From Nitratireductor basaltis (GTDB taxonomy: Bacteria; Pseudomonadota; Alphaproteobacteria; Rhizobiales; Rhizobiaceae), in the NCBI RefSeq assembly GCF_000733725.1, contig NZ_JMQM01000001.1, positions 372,001-436,000 on the forward strand: DNA of 64,000 bases, given 5' to 3'. This document shows, one piece after another, positions 9,782 through 17,612 of the stretch. The notes under the pieces were generated by a model. That model was given only the letters and a program-made list of their open reading frames with translations. It had not been told where the DNA came from and searched no databases. The translations under genes were made by a program, and so were the position numbers. Numbering within the stretch: the first letter of the stretch is position 1; every line of letters begins with the position of its first letter.

Positions 9782-9799
9782 CAATCCTGGGAGGGAAAG

Positions 9800-10750
9800 A
9801 TGAATTTCAGCTACATCCACGGCGCCTGTGCCGCGCTGTGTCTTTGCGTCGCGCAATCTGCTGCTTTCGCGCAAGTTGCAGCCACGAATGACAACCCGGT
9901 ACATGGAGCAATTGACTTCCATGTTCATACGTCACCGGATGTTTCCTCGCGCAACCTGACCGACATCGAACTGGCCAGGATCGCGGCCCGCTACGAAATG
10001 GGCGGTCTGGTGCTCAAGAACCATGTCACAATGACCGCAGACCGGGCTGCTCTGGTCAATGCCACGGTGCCTGAAATCGAGGTCTTTGGCGGCATAGTCC
10101 TCAACTACGCTGTCGGTGGCCTCAACGCAGCCGCAGTCCAGACCATGGCAAAAATGTCGGGTGGTCGCGGCAAGGTGGTCTGGTTCCCGACCAGTGACTC
10201 GGCATTCCACCGCGCAACCAAGACGCAGAAGACCGGGGGGATAACTGTCTTCGAGAATGGTGAACTCTCGCAGGCAACCGAAGAGGTTCTTGCTGCTGTC
10301 AAGGAACATGACCTGGTCCTTGAGACCGGCCACCTTTCACCCGAAGAGGTTCTGGCAGTGATCCGCCGGGCCAATGAACTGGGCATCGACAAGATCGTTG
10401 TCACGCACGCGATGGCGGAAAATCCGGGCCTCGACATTGCGCAGATGAAGGAGGCCGCAAGCCTCGGTGCGCATCTGGAGCTGATTTACCTGGATCATCT
10501 TGGCACCCCCACTGCCCATATGCAGTGGCTTCGCGATCGCCGGCCGAATTCCATCGCCAACATGGCCGCCGCGGTAAAGGAAGTGGGAGCAGAGCACTTC
10601 ATACTGGCCAGCGATCTGGGACAGACGGGAAATCCCATTCATCCCGATGGGATGGTGGAATTGATCAACGGTCTGATGGCCGAGGGTATTCCGCGGAGCG
10701 ACATCGATATGATGGTACGGGAAAATCCCGGCAAATTGCTGGGGCTCTGA
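9800..10750 (+). CDS. DUF6282-like metal-dependent hydrolase with signal peptide
   Basis: 316 residues. Residues 1-24 look like a signal peptide (ending SAAFA), so the mature protein should be periplasmic. The mature part starts with the amidohydrolase-type metal motif DFHVHTSPD (residues 39-47) and continues with ETGHLSPEEV, VTHAMAENPG and ASDLGQTGNP, a His/His/Asp set expected for a metal-dependent TIM barrel (PHP/amidohydrolase-like). This fits the family annotated as DUF6282, whose reaction I do not know. It follows the TTT binding protein in the same direction after a terminator and has its own GGGAGGG ribosome site. A role in trimming the substrate before uptake is a guess. Confidence 0.75.
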   Translation: MNFSYIHGACAALCLCVAQSAAFAQVAATNDNPVHGAIDFHVHTSPDVSSRNLTDIELARIAARYEMGGLVLKNHVTMTADRAALVNATVPEIEVFGGIVLNYAVGGLNAAAVQTMAKMSGGRGKVVWFPTSDSAFHRATKTQKTGGITVFENGELSQATEEVLAAVKEHDLVLETGHLSPEEVLAVIRRANELGIDKIVVTHAMAENPGLDIAQMKEAASLGAHLELIYLDHLGTPTAHMQWLRDRRPNSIANMAAAVKEVGAEHFILASDLGQTGNPIHPDGMVELINGLMAEGIPRSDIDMMVRENPGKLLGL

Positions 10751-10776
10751 TCCGCCGCCCCGATCTTCATTGAAGT

Positions 10777-10825
10777 GATCCGCGCGGGCGCCTTTCCTGA
10801 TCGGCCCGCGCGGATCCTTTCTTTT
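10777..10825 (+). terminator. Strong Rho-independent terminator between DUF6282 and aconitase genes
   Basis: A perfect 13-bp stem, GATCCGCGCGGGC (10777-10789) with GCCCGCGCGGATC (10804-10816), 14-base loop, followed by CTTTCTTTT. It closes the RraA/TTT/DUF6282 unit and places the aconitase gene in a separate transcript. It also argues against aconitase start codons upstream of 10850. Confidence 0.9.
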
Positions 10826-10849
10826 CCGACATGCAGCAGGACGAACGGC

Positions 10850-13468
10850 ATGACACTGAACAGCTTTGACCTGATCTCCGACATGACGGGCGCACGGTTC
10901 ATCGATCTGCCGAAGGCTGTGCAGCTTTTCCCGCAGCTGGGGGAGATGCCGCTTAGCATCAGGATCCTGTTTGAAAACCTCGCCCGACATGAAAACGGCG
11001 AGTCCATCACCAGTGATCAACTGGAGCGTCTCGCGCGCGGAAAGGCGCGAGGGCTGGAAATCGATTTTCATCCCGCGCGGGTCATCATGCAGGACAGTGC
11101 CGGCATGCCCGCACTGATAGACATGGCGATGCTGAGGGAGAAGGCGGGGGAGCAGGGCATTGATCCCGCTGCGCTGAACCCGCAGGTGCCGGCCGACCTG
11201 ATCATCGACCACTCGATCATGGCTCATCATTCGCGCGGCCAGGATGCAATTTTGCGCAACCAGGCACGGGAGTTTGCCGAGAACCGGGAACGTTTCGCCT
11301 TCATGAAATGGGCCCAGAAGAAGATGGACAACCTGACCGTGATCCCGCCAGGGCGCGGGATCATTCACCAGATCAATATCGAATATCTGGCGGACGTCGT
11401 GTCAGGCCGCCAGATGCACGGCAAGCGGTGGCTGTTTCCAGACACGGTCATCGGCACCGACAGCCACACGACGATGGTCAATGGTATCGGTGTTCTGGGC
11501 TGGGGCGTTGGGGGTATCGAAGCCGAAGCGGTGATGTTGGGAGAAGCCATCTCCATGCTGGTTCCGCCGGTGATCGGCGTGCATCTGAGAGGCGAACTGC
11601 CCCCGGGAGTGCTTGCAACCGACCTTGCCCTCACGCTCACCGAGGCGCTACGGAAGTTTGACGTGGTCGGGGCGATCGTCGAGTTTTTTGGGCCCGGTGT
11701 TACCTCCCTCTCGGTTGCCGACAGGGCAACCATTGCCAATATGAGCCCGGAATTCGGGTCCACCTCGGCTCTCTTCCCGGTCGATCAGTTGACCATAGAG
11801 TATTTGCGCCTCACCGGCCGGTCCGGAGAGAGGGTCGCGGCGGTGGAGGAGTATTGCCGCCGCACCGGCCTGTGGTTCGATGCATCGGCCCGCCCCAGAT
11901 TCGATGACGTGATGGAGTTCGATCTTTCGAGCGTCCGTCGCACCGTTTCGGGTCCTTCGCGCCCCGAACAGGGCCGCGACATTGGTGCGATTCCTGCCGT
12001 CATGGATGAGACTGCAGGGCGGGAGGTCAAGAGCCGCAACGGTGTCAGCGATGGCGACATCGTCATTGCTGCCATAACCTCATGCACGAATACCTCCAAT
12101 CCGGAAGCGATGATTGCAGCGGGTCTCCTGGCACGCAATGCTAGGCTGCGCGGACTGACGGTGAACCCGCGCATCAAGTGCTCCCTCGCGCCGGGTTCGC
12201 GAGCGGTTATGCACTATCTGCGTGCAGCCGGGCTGGACGCAGACCTGTCTGCGCTGGGCTTCAACCTGACAGCCTTTGGCTGCACCACTTGCGTCGGCAA
12301 TTCGGGCGAAATCGATGCCGAGGTTGCAAGCGCAGTCGCGGAGGGTGACCTCTGCGTCTCGGCAATCCTCTCCGGGAACCGCAATTTCGAAGCGCGGATC
12401 CATCCGCTGGTGAAAGCCAACTTCCTCGCTTCGCCGCCTCTCGTTGTGGCCTATGCCCTTTCGGGTACAATGCGAACGGACCTCTCGGTAATCGGCACCG
12501 ATCCTGAAGGCAAAACTGTCAGTCTGGCTGAACTGTGGCCCAGCGCCGAGGAGGTCGACAGGCTTCTCCGCAAGGTGGTAGTTCGGGACGGCTTCACCTC
12601 CTCCTATCGCGATCTCACGCGCGGGGACGAGAACTGGGAAGGCCTGGAGGTCACCGGCGGTGATACATTCGGCTGGCTGAACGACAGCACCTATATCCAG
12701 CGCCCGCCGTTCTTCGACCTGCCGGCAAACTTTGCAGGGACTGGCAAGATCCTCGACGCTGCCCGGCCTCTGCTGGTGCTCGGGGATTCCGTGACGACAG
12801 ACCACATCTCTCCGGTGGGCACCATTGCACGCGACAGCGAAGCGGCCGCCTATCTTCTCGAACGTGGCGTGGAGCAGAAGGAATTCAACAATTACGGCGG
12901 ACGCCGAGGCAATCACAACATCATGGCGCGGGGCACCTTCGCCAATCTGCGGATCAAGAACGAGATGATCGATGGTGTCGGTCCGCGCACGCTGGTGATG
13001 CCGGAGGGGCTTGAGACAACCATCTTCAATGCCGCCGCAAACTATGCCGAACGCGGCGAGCAGATGGTGGTCGTTGCGGGTCGCCGCTACGGAGCAGGCT
13101 CGGCCCGGGACTGGGCTGCCAAGGGGACGCGGCTTCTGGGCGTCCGGGTCGTGCTGGCGGAAAGCTTCGAGCGTATCCACCGCTCCAATCTGGTCCGGAT
13201 GGGGGTTCTGCCGCTGCAGTTCGTTGAGGGAGAGGGCCGCATAGCGCTCGGACTTGCAGCTGAAGACCGGTTCTCGATCGAAGCCGGTTGCGACACTCTG
13301 GAACCGGGAGGAAAGGTATCGGTCTCGGTTATCGGGCCCGATAATGTCATGCGACTTCGGTTTTCGGCGATATGTCGGGCGGATACCAGGGAGGAACTTC
13401 GCTACCTGCGCGAAGGCGGCATCCTGCCGAGCGTCGCCAAACGGCTATTCATGAATCAGGGTGTGTAG
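10850..13468 (+). CDS. acnA: Aconitate hydratase, AcnA-type (aconitase family)
   Basis: 872 residues from ATG 10850; an upstream in-frame ATG at 10775 would run through the terminator. Iron-sulfur ligands are seen in ITSCTNTSNP and TTCVGNSGEI; active-site stretches are GTDSHTTMVNGIGVLGWGVGG, GDSVTTDHISP and RRYGAGSARDW in the swivelling C-terminal domain. It should isomerise citrate/isocitrate or a related tricarboxylate through a cis-aconitate-type intermediate. The N-terminal LENL-equivalent region and IDHSIMAHHSRG are unusual compared with housekeeping AcnA, so this may be a pathway-specific paralogue beside the tricarboxylate-type transporter. The 3' end overlaps the convergent GntR gene by 13 bases. 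Confidence 0.88.
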   Translation: MTLNSFDLISDMTGARFIDLPKAVQLFPQLGEMPLSIRILFENLARHENGESITSDQLERLARGKARGLEIDFHPARVIMQDSAGMPALIDMAMLREKAGEQGIDPAALNPQVPADLIIDHSIMAHHSRGQDAILRNQAREFAENRERFAFMKWAQKKMDNLTVIPPGRGIIHQINIEYLADVVSGRQMHGKRWLFPDTVIGTDSHTTMVNGIGVLGWGVGGIEAEAVMLGEAISMLVPPVIGVHLRGELPPGVLATDLALTLTEALRKFDVVGAIVEFFGPGVTSLSVADRATIANMSPEFGSTSALFPVDQLTIEYLRLTGRSGERVAAVEEYCRRTGLWFDASARPRFDDVMEFDLSSVRRTVSGPSRPEQGRDIGAIPAVMDETAGREVKSRNGVSDGDIVIAAITSCTNTSNPEAMIAAGLLARNARLRGLTVNPRIKCSLAPGSRAVMHYLRAAGLDADLSALGFNLTAFGCTTCVGNSGEIDAEVASAVAEGDLCVSAILSGNRNFEARIHPLVKANFLASPPLVVAYALSGTMRTDLSVIGTDPEGKTVSLAELWPSAEEVDRLLRKVVVRDGFTSSYRDLTRGDENWEGLEVTGGDTFGWLNDSTYIQRPPFFDLPANFAGTGKILDAARPLLVLGDSVTTDHISPVGTIARDSEAAAYLLERGVEQKEFNNYGGRRGNHNIMARGTFANLRIKNEMIDGVGPRTLVMPEGLETTIFNAAANYAERGEQMVVVAGRRYGAGSARDWAAKGTRLLGVRVVLAESFERIHRSNLVRMGVLPLQFVEGEGRIALGLAAEDRFSIEAGCDTLEPGGKVSVSVIGPDNVMRLRFSAICRADTREELRYLREGGILPSVAKRLFMNQGV

Positions 13469-14139
13469 AGCTCAGCGAATGCATTGCGGACATTCTCCGT
13501 GATGGATTCCAGCCTGCGCTCGATGTGCTTTGCCATTTCCGCACGCGCGGCATCCGGATCGCGACGCTTTACCGCTTCGAGTATCCGCTTGTGCGGTTCG
13601 GTCGTCACCACGTCCGGACCGTTCCGTTCGCAAAGGGTCTTGAGGTCGATCAGGCGAACGAAGTGGATGCGCCCATTCATGTTGCCGAGCATGCGCACCA
13701 TTTCCGCGTTGCCGGAAAGAGCGGTCAGGCGCGTGTGAAACTCTTCATCCAGTCGGACAAGTTCAACCGGTGAAGTGCCGGGTTTGTAGTCAGGCTTGGA
13801 GTTTTCGAGAAATTTTTCCAGCTCGGCGATATCTTCTGCATTCGCACGAATGGCGGCGAGGGCTGCGGCTTCGCACTCAATTGCTGCGCGTGCCTCATAA
13901 AGATCCATGATCTCAGCAGGTTTCAGTGAACGGCAGAAGAAGCCCTTGCCGCTCTTGAAGGTGAGAAAGCCTTCCGCGACAAGGCGGTTCAGCGCTTCGC
14001 GCAACGGTGTGCGGCTCGTGTCCAGGCGCTTTGAAAGCTCGCTTTCGTTCAGCCGGGAATCGGGCTTGAACTCATAGCTTGCCGCCATCTCCTTCAATCG
14101 GCGGTAGGTGCGCTCCACCGTGCCTTCAGTCTCACTCAT
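13456..14139 (-). CDS. GntR-family regulator, FCD (FadR-like) subfamily
   Basis: 227 residues from ATG 14139; an in-frame GTG at 14184 would add 15 residues not typical of the family. Residues ~8-70 are a winged helix (SRLNESELSKRLDTSRTPLR, then EALNRLVAEGFL), and residues ~85-215 the FCD effector domain with DEEFHTRLTALSGN and PHKRILEAVKRRD carrying the metal/ligand His residues. It is divergent from the ThDP enzyme/TTT 2 operon, which it probably represses until the substrate arrives. A palindrome at 14232-14243 is the likely operator. Confidence 0.88.
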   Translation of the reverse strand: MSETEGTVERTYRRLKEMAASYEFKPDSRLNESELSKRLDTSRTPLREALNRLVAEGFLTFKSGKGFFCRSLKPAEIMDLYEARAAIECEAAALAAIRANAEDIAELEKFLENSKPDYKPGTSPVELVRLDEEFHTRLTALSGNAEMVRMLGNMNGRIHFVRLIDLKTLCERNGPDVVTTEPHKRILEAVKRRDPDAARAEMAKHIERRLESITENVRNAFAELYTP

Positions 14140-14203
14140 CTCGCATCTACGCCCTCTGGCCCAACACACGGTCCCTTTAAGCACCCTTGTGCAAAAGAGG
14201 CAA

Positions 14204-14231
14204 TTGATATGTGTTCCAGTCTGTGTATGCT
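14204..14231 (+). promoter_or_regulatory. Predicted sigma70-type promoter of the ThDP enzyme/TTT 2 operon
   Basis: TTGATA (14204-14209), 16-base spacer and TATGCT (14226-14231) lie in the divergent gap before the ThDP enzyme. The palindrome that begins at the next base would cover the transcription start, the classic position for a repressor. Confidence 0.45.
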
Positions 14232-14243
14232 TCTGTATACAGA
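14232..14243. promoter_or_regulatory. Candidate GntR/FCD operator (perfect 12-base palindrome)
   Basis: TCTGTATACAGA is a perfect palindrome centred on GTATAC. Many FCD-type GntR proteins recognise short palindromes with a central GTATAC or GTAC. It lies between the GntR gene and the operon it faces, directly after the predicted -10 box. The link to this particular regulator is inferred from position. Confidence 0.6.
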
Positions 14244-14275
14244 GAAGAATGCAAACCTGTGGCGGAAATCAGCTG

Positions 14276-15994
14276 ATGAAGAAAATGAACGGTGCCGAAG
14301 TCATCCTCCGGATGCTGGAGCTTCATGGGGTGGAGCATGTTTTCGGTCTGCCGGGAGAGACAACCATTGGCTGGTACAAGGAATGGCAGAAGTCATCGGA
14401 CATCAAATTCGTCCTGACCCGTGATGAGCGCACGGCCTCCTATGCCGCCGAAGCCTATGCCAAGATCACGGGCAAGCCCGCTGTCCTTGAGGCGCCCAGC
14501 CCTGGTGTCACTCACTGCACGCCCGGCATTACGGAGGCCTATCTTTCCTCGGTGCCGGTCATCTATTTCAGCTCCGACATCCCGATCAACCAGGACAAGA
14601 AGCACGGTCTGACGGGTGTTGATCAGACCGCGATGTATGAGAGTATCTGCAAGGAATCCTTCTACCTTACGAATGTGAGCGAAATCCCCTTCCTGATGCG
14701 CCGCGCCTTTCGCGTTGCAACATCGGGGCGGCCTGCGCCGGTCCATATCCGCGTTCCCATCAACATCTTCCATGATGAGGCGGAGATAGGCGATCTTTAT
14801 GCCGATCCCGACTACCGGGAATATCCCGCGCACCGCCCCGTTGCCGATCATGGCAAGATCCGCAAGGCAATCGACCTTCTGCTTGCGGCGAAAAAGCCGG
14901 TGATGGTTTGCGGGCAGGGCGCTCTCATCTCCAAGGCTGGCGAAGCCGTTCTGGAGCTTGCCGAGCTATTGCAGATTCCCGTTGGAACGACCACGCCGGG
15001 CAAAGGCACAATTCCGGAGACGCATCCTTTGGCGCTGCGCGTCATCGGCGCGCGCGGGGGCATGGAATATTCCAACGCCTATGTTCATGACGCGGATGCC
15101 GTCTTTTTCATCGGCTCCAACACCGATTCCAGTTCGACAAATCACTGGAAGCTTTATGGAGATCCGCAGACAAAGGCTTTCATCCACCTTGATATTGCCG
15201 AGGCGCATATCGGGAACAATTTCCCGCTCAAGGTGGGTATGGTGGGCGATGCCCGCGCAAGCCTTGAATATATGATCGAACTCATCAGGGCCGAGCATCC
15301 CGATATTCAGCGGCCACGCATCGATCTGACCGAGATGAAGCAGACTGCGCTGAACGCGGTCTTCAACTCCAACATACCGATGCCCGAAGGCACCGTTTCT
15401 CCCGTGAAGCTGACGCAGGCGCTGGACAAGCTTCTTCCCGCCAATGCCATTGTCACTGCCGAGCCGGGGGTCAGCGCGATATATCCGTCCGCACTTCTAT
15501 CGGTTCGCGAAGCCGGCCGCCGATACATCACCAATTATTCGATGGGTGCGCTTGGCTATTCCGTCCCTGCCGGCATAGGAGCCGCGTTTGCGTCAGACGG
15601 TCCCGTGATCTCCTTCACGGGTGATGGCTCGCTTGCCTTCGTTCTGGGGGATTTTGAGACGATCAAGCGCAGCGGCAAGAATGTCACCGTCATCCTGACA
15701 CGCAACGACAATTACGGCTGGATCCGCGGCGAGGCGATCCTGCTGGATGACGTTGACGCACCCTGGACCACCGATTTTGGTGCGGTCGATTACGTCAAGG
15801 TTGCCGAAGGTTTCGGCTTCGAGACCGCGCGTATCACGTCCGAAGACCAGATCGAGGACATTCTTTCCGCTGCGATCGCCAATCCCGGCGCGAACTTCAT
15901 CGAGATGATGGTGCCGTCACAGGACAAGATCATTCCCTTCGTGCCGCCCTGGGTGGAGGCCGCGAAGGAAAGGAAGTTGCCATACTTCTACTAG
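14276..15994 (+). CDS. Thiamine diphosphate-dependent enzyme (acetolactate synthase-like fold)
   Basis: 572 residues from ATG 14276. The catalytic Glu that activates ThDP is at residue 51 (TRDERTASYAAEAY), and the ThDP/Mg motif starts at GDGS (about residue 449) and ends ~28 residues on at RNDNYGW. PYR, central and PP domains are therefore complete. The family includes acetolactate synthase, glyoxylate carboligase, sulfoacetaldehyde acetyltransferase and 2-oxoacid decarboxylases; nothing I can see fixes the substrate. It is the first gene of a unit with TTT transporter 2, so it probably acts on the imported acid or its oxo product. No regulatory ilvN-type subunit is nearby, which speaks against valine biosynthesis. 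Confidence 0.85.
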   Translation: MKKMNGAEVILRMLELHGVEHVFGLPGETTIGWYKEWQKSSDIKFVLTRDERTASYAAEAYAKITGKPAVLEAPSPGVTHCTPGITEAYLSSVPVIYFSSDIPINQDKKHGLTGVDQTAMYESICKESFYLTNVSEIPFLMRRAFRVATSGRPAPVHIRVPINIFHDEAEIGDLYADPDYREYPAHRPVADHGKIRKAIDLLLAAKKPVMVCGQGALISKAGEAVLELAELLQIPVGTTTPGKGTIPETHPLALRVIGARGGMEYSNAYVHDADAVFFIGSNTDSSSTNHWKLYGDPQTKAFIHLDIAEAHIGNNFPLKVGMVGDARASLEYMIELIRAEHPDIQRPRIDLTEMKQTALNAVFNSNIPMPEGTVSPVKLTQALDKLLPANAIVTAEPGVSAIYPSALLSVREAGRRYITNYSMGALGYSVPAGIGAAFASDGPVISFTGDGSLAFVLGDFETIKRSGKNVTVILTRNDNYGWIRGEAILLDDVDAPWTTDFGAVDYVKVAEGFGFETARITSEDQIEDILSAAIANPGANFIEMMVPSQDKIIPFVPPWVEAAKERKLPYFY

Positions 15995-16042
15995 ACCAAC
16001 CGCCCGAAACCCAACGTCCACAATGATAACAGGAGGGGAACG

Positions 16043-17032
16043 ATGAATATCCGCAGACTTACCCGCATGACTGCCGTCGCATTTGCCGTAACGGCTGGCC
16101 TTGGCCAACTTGCTTACGCACAGGATTATCCGACCAAGGATATCATGCACATCATGCCGTGGAGTGCAGGTGGCGGTACGGACACCGTCATGCGCACCTT
16201 CATGAACTTTGCCGAAGAGCCGCTCGGCGTCGGCATCAACACGCAGAACATCACCGGTGCGCAGAGCGGCGTGGGAACGCTGCGCCTGATGAAGTCGCGA
16301 CCTGATGGGTACACGATCGGTTCGCTCACCTGGGACAGCGTGATTACCGTTCCCTATTATGAACTGGTGCCGGGCTACGACACCGAACAGCTTGCCTATC
16401 TCGGCTCTGTTACCGTTCATCCAACCGCCATCGTCGTGCGCGACGATGCGCCATGGGCCACTCTGGAAGAGTTCGTTGCCGCTGCAAAGGAAGCACCGGG
16501 CACGCTCAAGATCTCCAATGTGGGAACCGGCGGTGTGTGGCATCTGCCGGCGCTCGACTTCGCCAAGCAGGCCGAAATCGATGTGCAGCATGTGCCTTAT
16601 CCGAAGGGATCCGGTCCGCAGCGCGAGGCCCTGCTTTCAGGCGAAACCGATGCCGCTTCCACAAGCATTTCCGCCGCCTATGCTGCAATCGAGGCAGGAC
16701 AGGCACGTGTGCTGGCCGTCATGGCCGACGAACGCGATCCGCATTTCCCGGATGTTCCGACCTTCAAGGAAGCCGGTTACGACGTGGTCTGGGGTGGTTT
16801 CCGCCTGATCGCGACGCAGGCCGATGTGGATGCCGAGCAGAAGGCGACGCTGGAAAAGGCTTTCGCCTCCGTCTTCGAGGACCCCGAATTCCAGGCCAAG
16901 GCCGAGGAAACGGGCATGGGCGCTGTCTGGATGGGCAGCGAGCAGGTCGCAAACTTCATCAAGAATTCCCAGGAAAAAGCCTTTGCCCTGATGGATCAGC
17001 TTGTTGAAGAAGGCGTGCTCGACAAGAAGTAA
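16043..17032 (+). CDS. TTT transporter periplasmic binding protein (TctC/Bug family)
   Basis: 329 residues; AGGAGGGG precedes ATG 16043. Signal peptide 1-26 ends AYA, and the mature protein starts QDYPTKDIMHIMPWSAGGGTD, with the SAGGGTD ligand loop of the Bug family. SRPDGYTIG and a C-terminal FKEAGYDVVWGGFR are further family marks. It supplies TTT transporter 2. Unlike TTT operon 1, the binding protein is first in the transporter set, and a strong hairpin follows it. Confidence 0.92.
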   Translation: MNIRRLTRMTAVAFAVTAGLGQLAYAQDYPTKDIMHIMPWSAGGGTDTVMRTFMNFAEEPLGVGINTQNITGAQSGVGTLRLMKSRPDGYTIGSLTWDSVITVPYYELVPGYDTEQLAYLGSVTVHPTAIVVRDDAPWATLEEFVAAAKEAPGTLKISNVGTGGVWHLPALDFAKQAEIDVQHVPYPKGSGPQREALLSGETDAASTSISAAYAAIEAGQARVLAVMADERDPHFPDVPTFKEAGYDVVWGGFRLIATQADVDAEQKATLEKAFASVFEDPEFQAKAEETGMGAVWMGSEQVANFIKNSQEKAFALMDQLVEEGVLDKK

Positions 17033-17041
17033 GGGTGAAAG

Positions 17042-17070
17042 GGTCGGAGCCGGCGCAGACCGGCCCGACC
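17042..17070 (+). other. mRNA hairpin downstream of the TTT 2 binding-protein gene
   Basis: GGTCGG (17042-17047) pairs with CCGACC (17065-17070) and GCCGG (17049-17053) with CCGGC (17060-17064), one bulged A and a 6-base loop. No T run follows, so it is more likely an mRNA-stabilising or attenuating hairpin that raises binding-protein output relative to the membrane genes. Confidence 0.6.
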
Positions 17071-17101
17071 TGTTGGCCACCTGCCAGGGAACACTCATGC
17101 G

Positions 17102-17611
17102 ATGGAGATTCAGTCAATGATGCGCCTGATACGTGGACAGGTCATCTTCGCGCTTGGTCTTGCAGTGTTGAACACGATCTATGCCAGCCAGCTCGTGCAG
17201 ATGGATCGACCCTTCGCTACAGGGGAGCCAGGACCGGCATTTCTTCCGGTCATGCTTTGCGGCTTTGTCTATCTGGCCAGCCTTGTCATCGTCATCCGGG
17301 AGTTCCGTGCGGCGCCAACGGGCGCGAAAACGGAGCCGCGGTCGGAGGTATTGCCCCGGATATCTCTTCTGGGGCCGGCCATAACGATCGGAGCCACGGC
17401 GCTCTTCATCGTCGCCTTCGTCTATCTTGGCTATCTGGTCGCCGCTGCATGCTTCACCTTCATCGTTGCCTGGTTCTTCACCTTCGAGCAGACCGGCAGG
17501 CTGGCACGGTCCGTGGCTGTCGCACTCGCGACCTGCGCGGTTGTGACGCTTTTCGGTTGGCTCTTCTTTGTGAAGTTGTTCGGCCTCTATCTTCCGGTCT
17601 GGGAGCTTTGA
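17102..17611 (+). CDS. TTT transporter small membrane subunit (TctB family)
   Basis: 169 residues with four predicted membrane helices (FALGLAVLNTIYA, FLPVMLCGFVYLASLVIVI, ATALFIVAFVYLGYLVAAA and VALATCAVVTLFGWLFF), as in TctB. The start may instead be ATG 17117, which has GGAG 9 bases upstream and removes five residues. It ends one base before the TctA start at 17613 and forms the membrane part of TTT transporter 2 with it. Confidence 0.85.
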   Translation: MEIQSMMRLIRGQVIFALGLAVLNTIYASQLVQMDRPFATGEPGPAFLPVMLCGFVYLASLVIVIREFRAAPTGAKTEPRSEVLPRISLLGPAITIGATALFIVAFVYLGYLVAAACFTFIVAWFFTFEQTGRLARSVAVALATCAVVTLFGWLFFVKLFGLYLPVWEL

Positions 17612-17612
17612 C

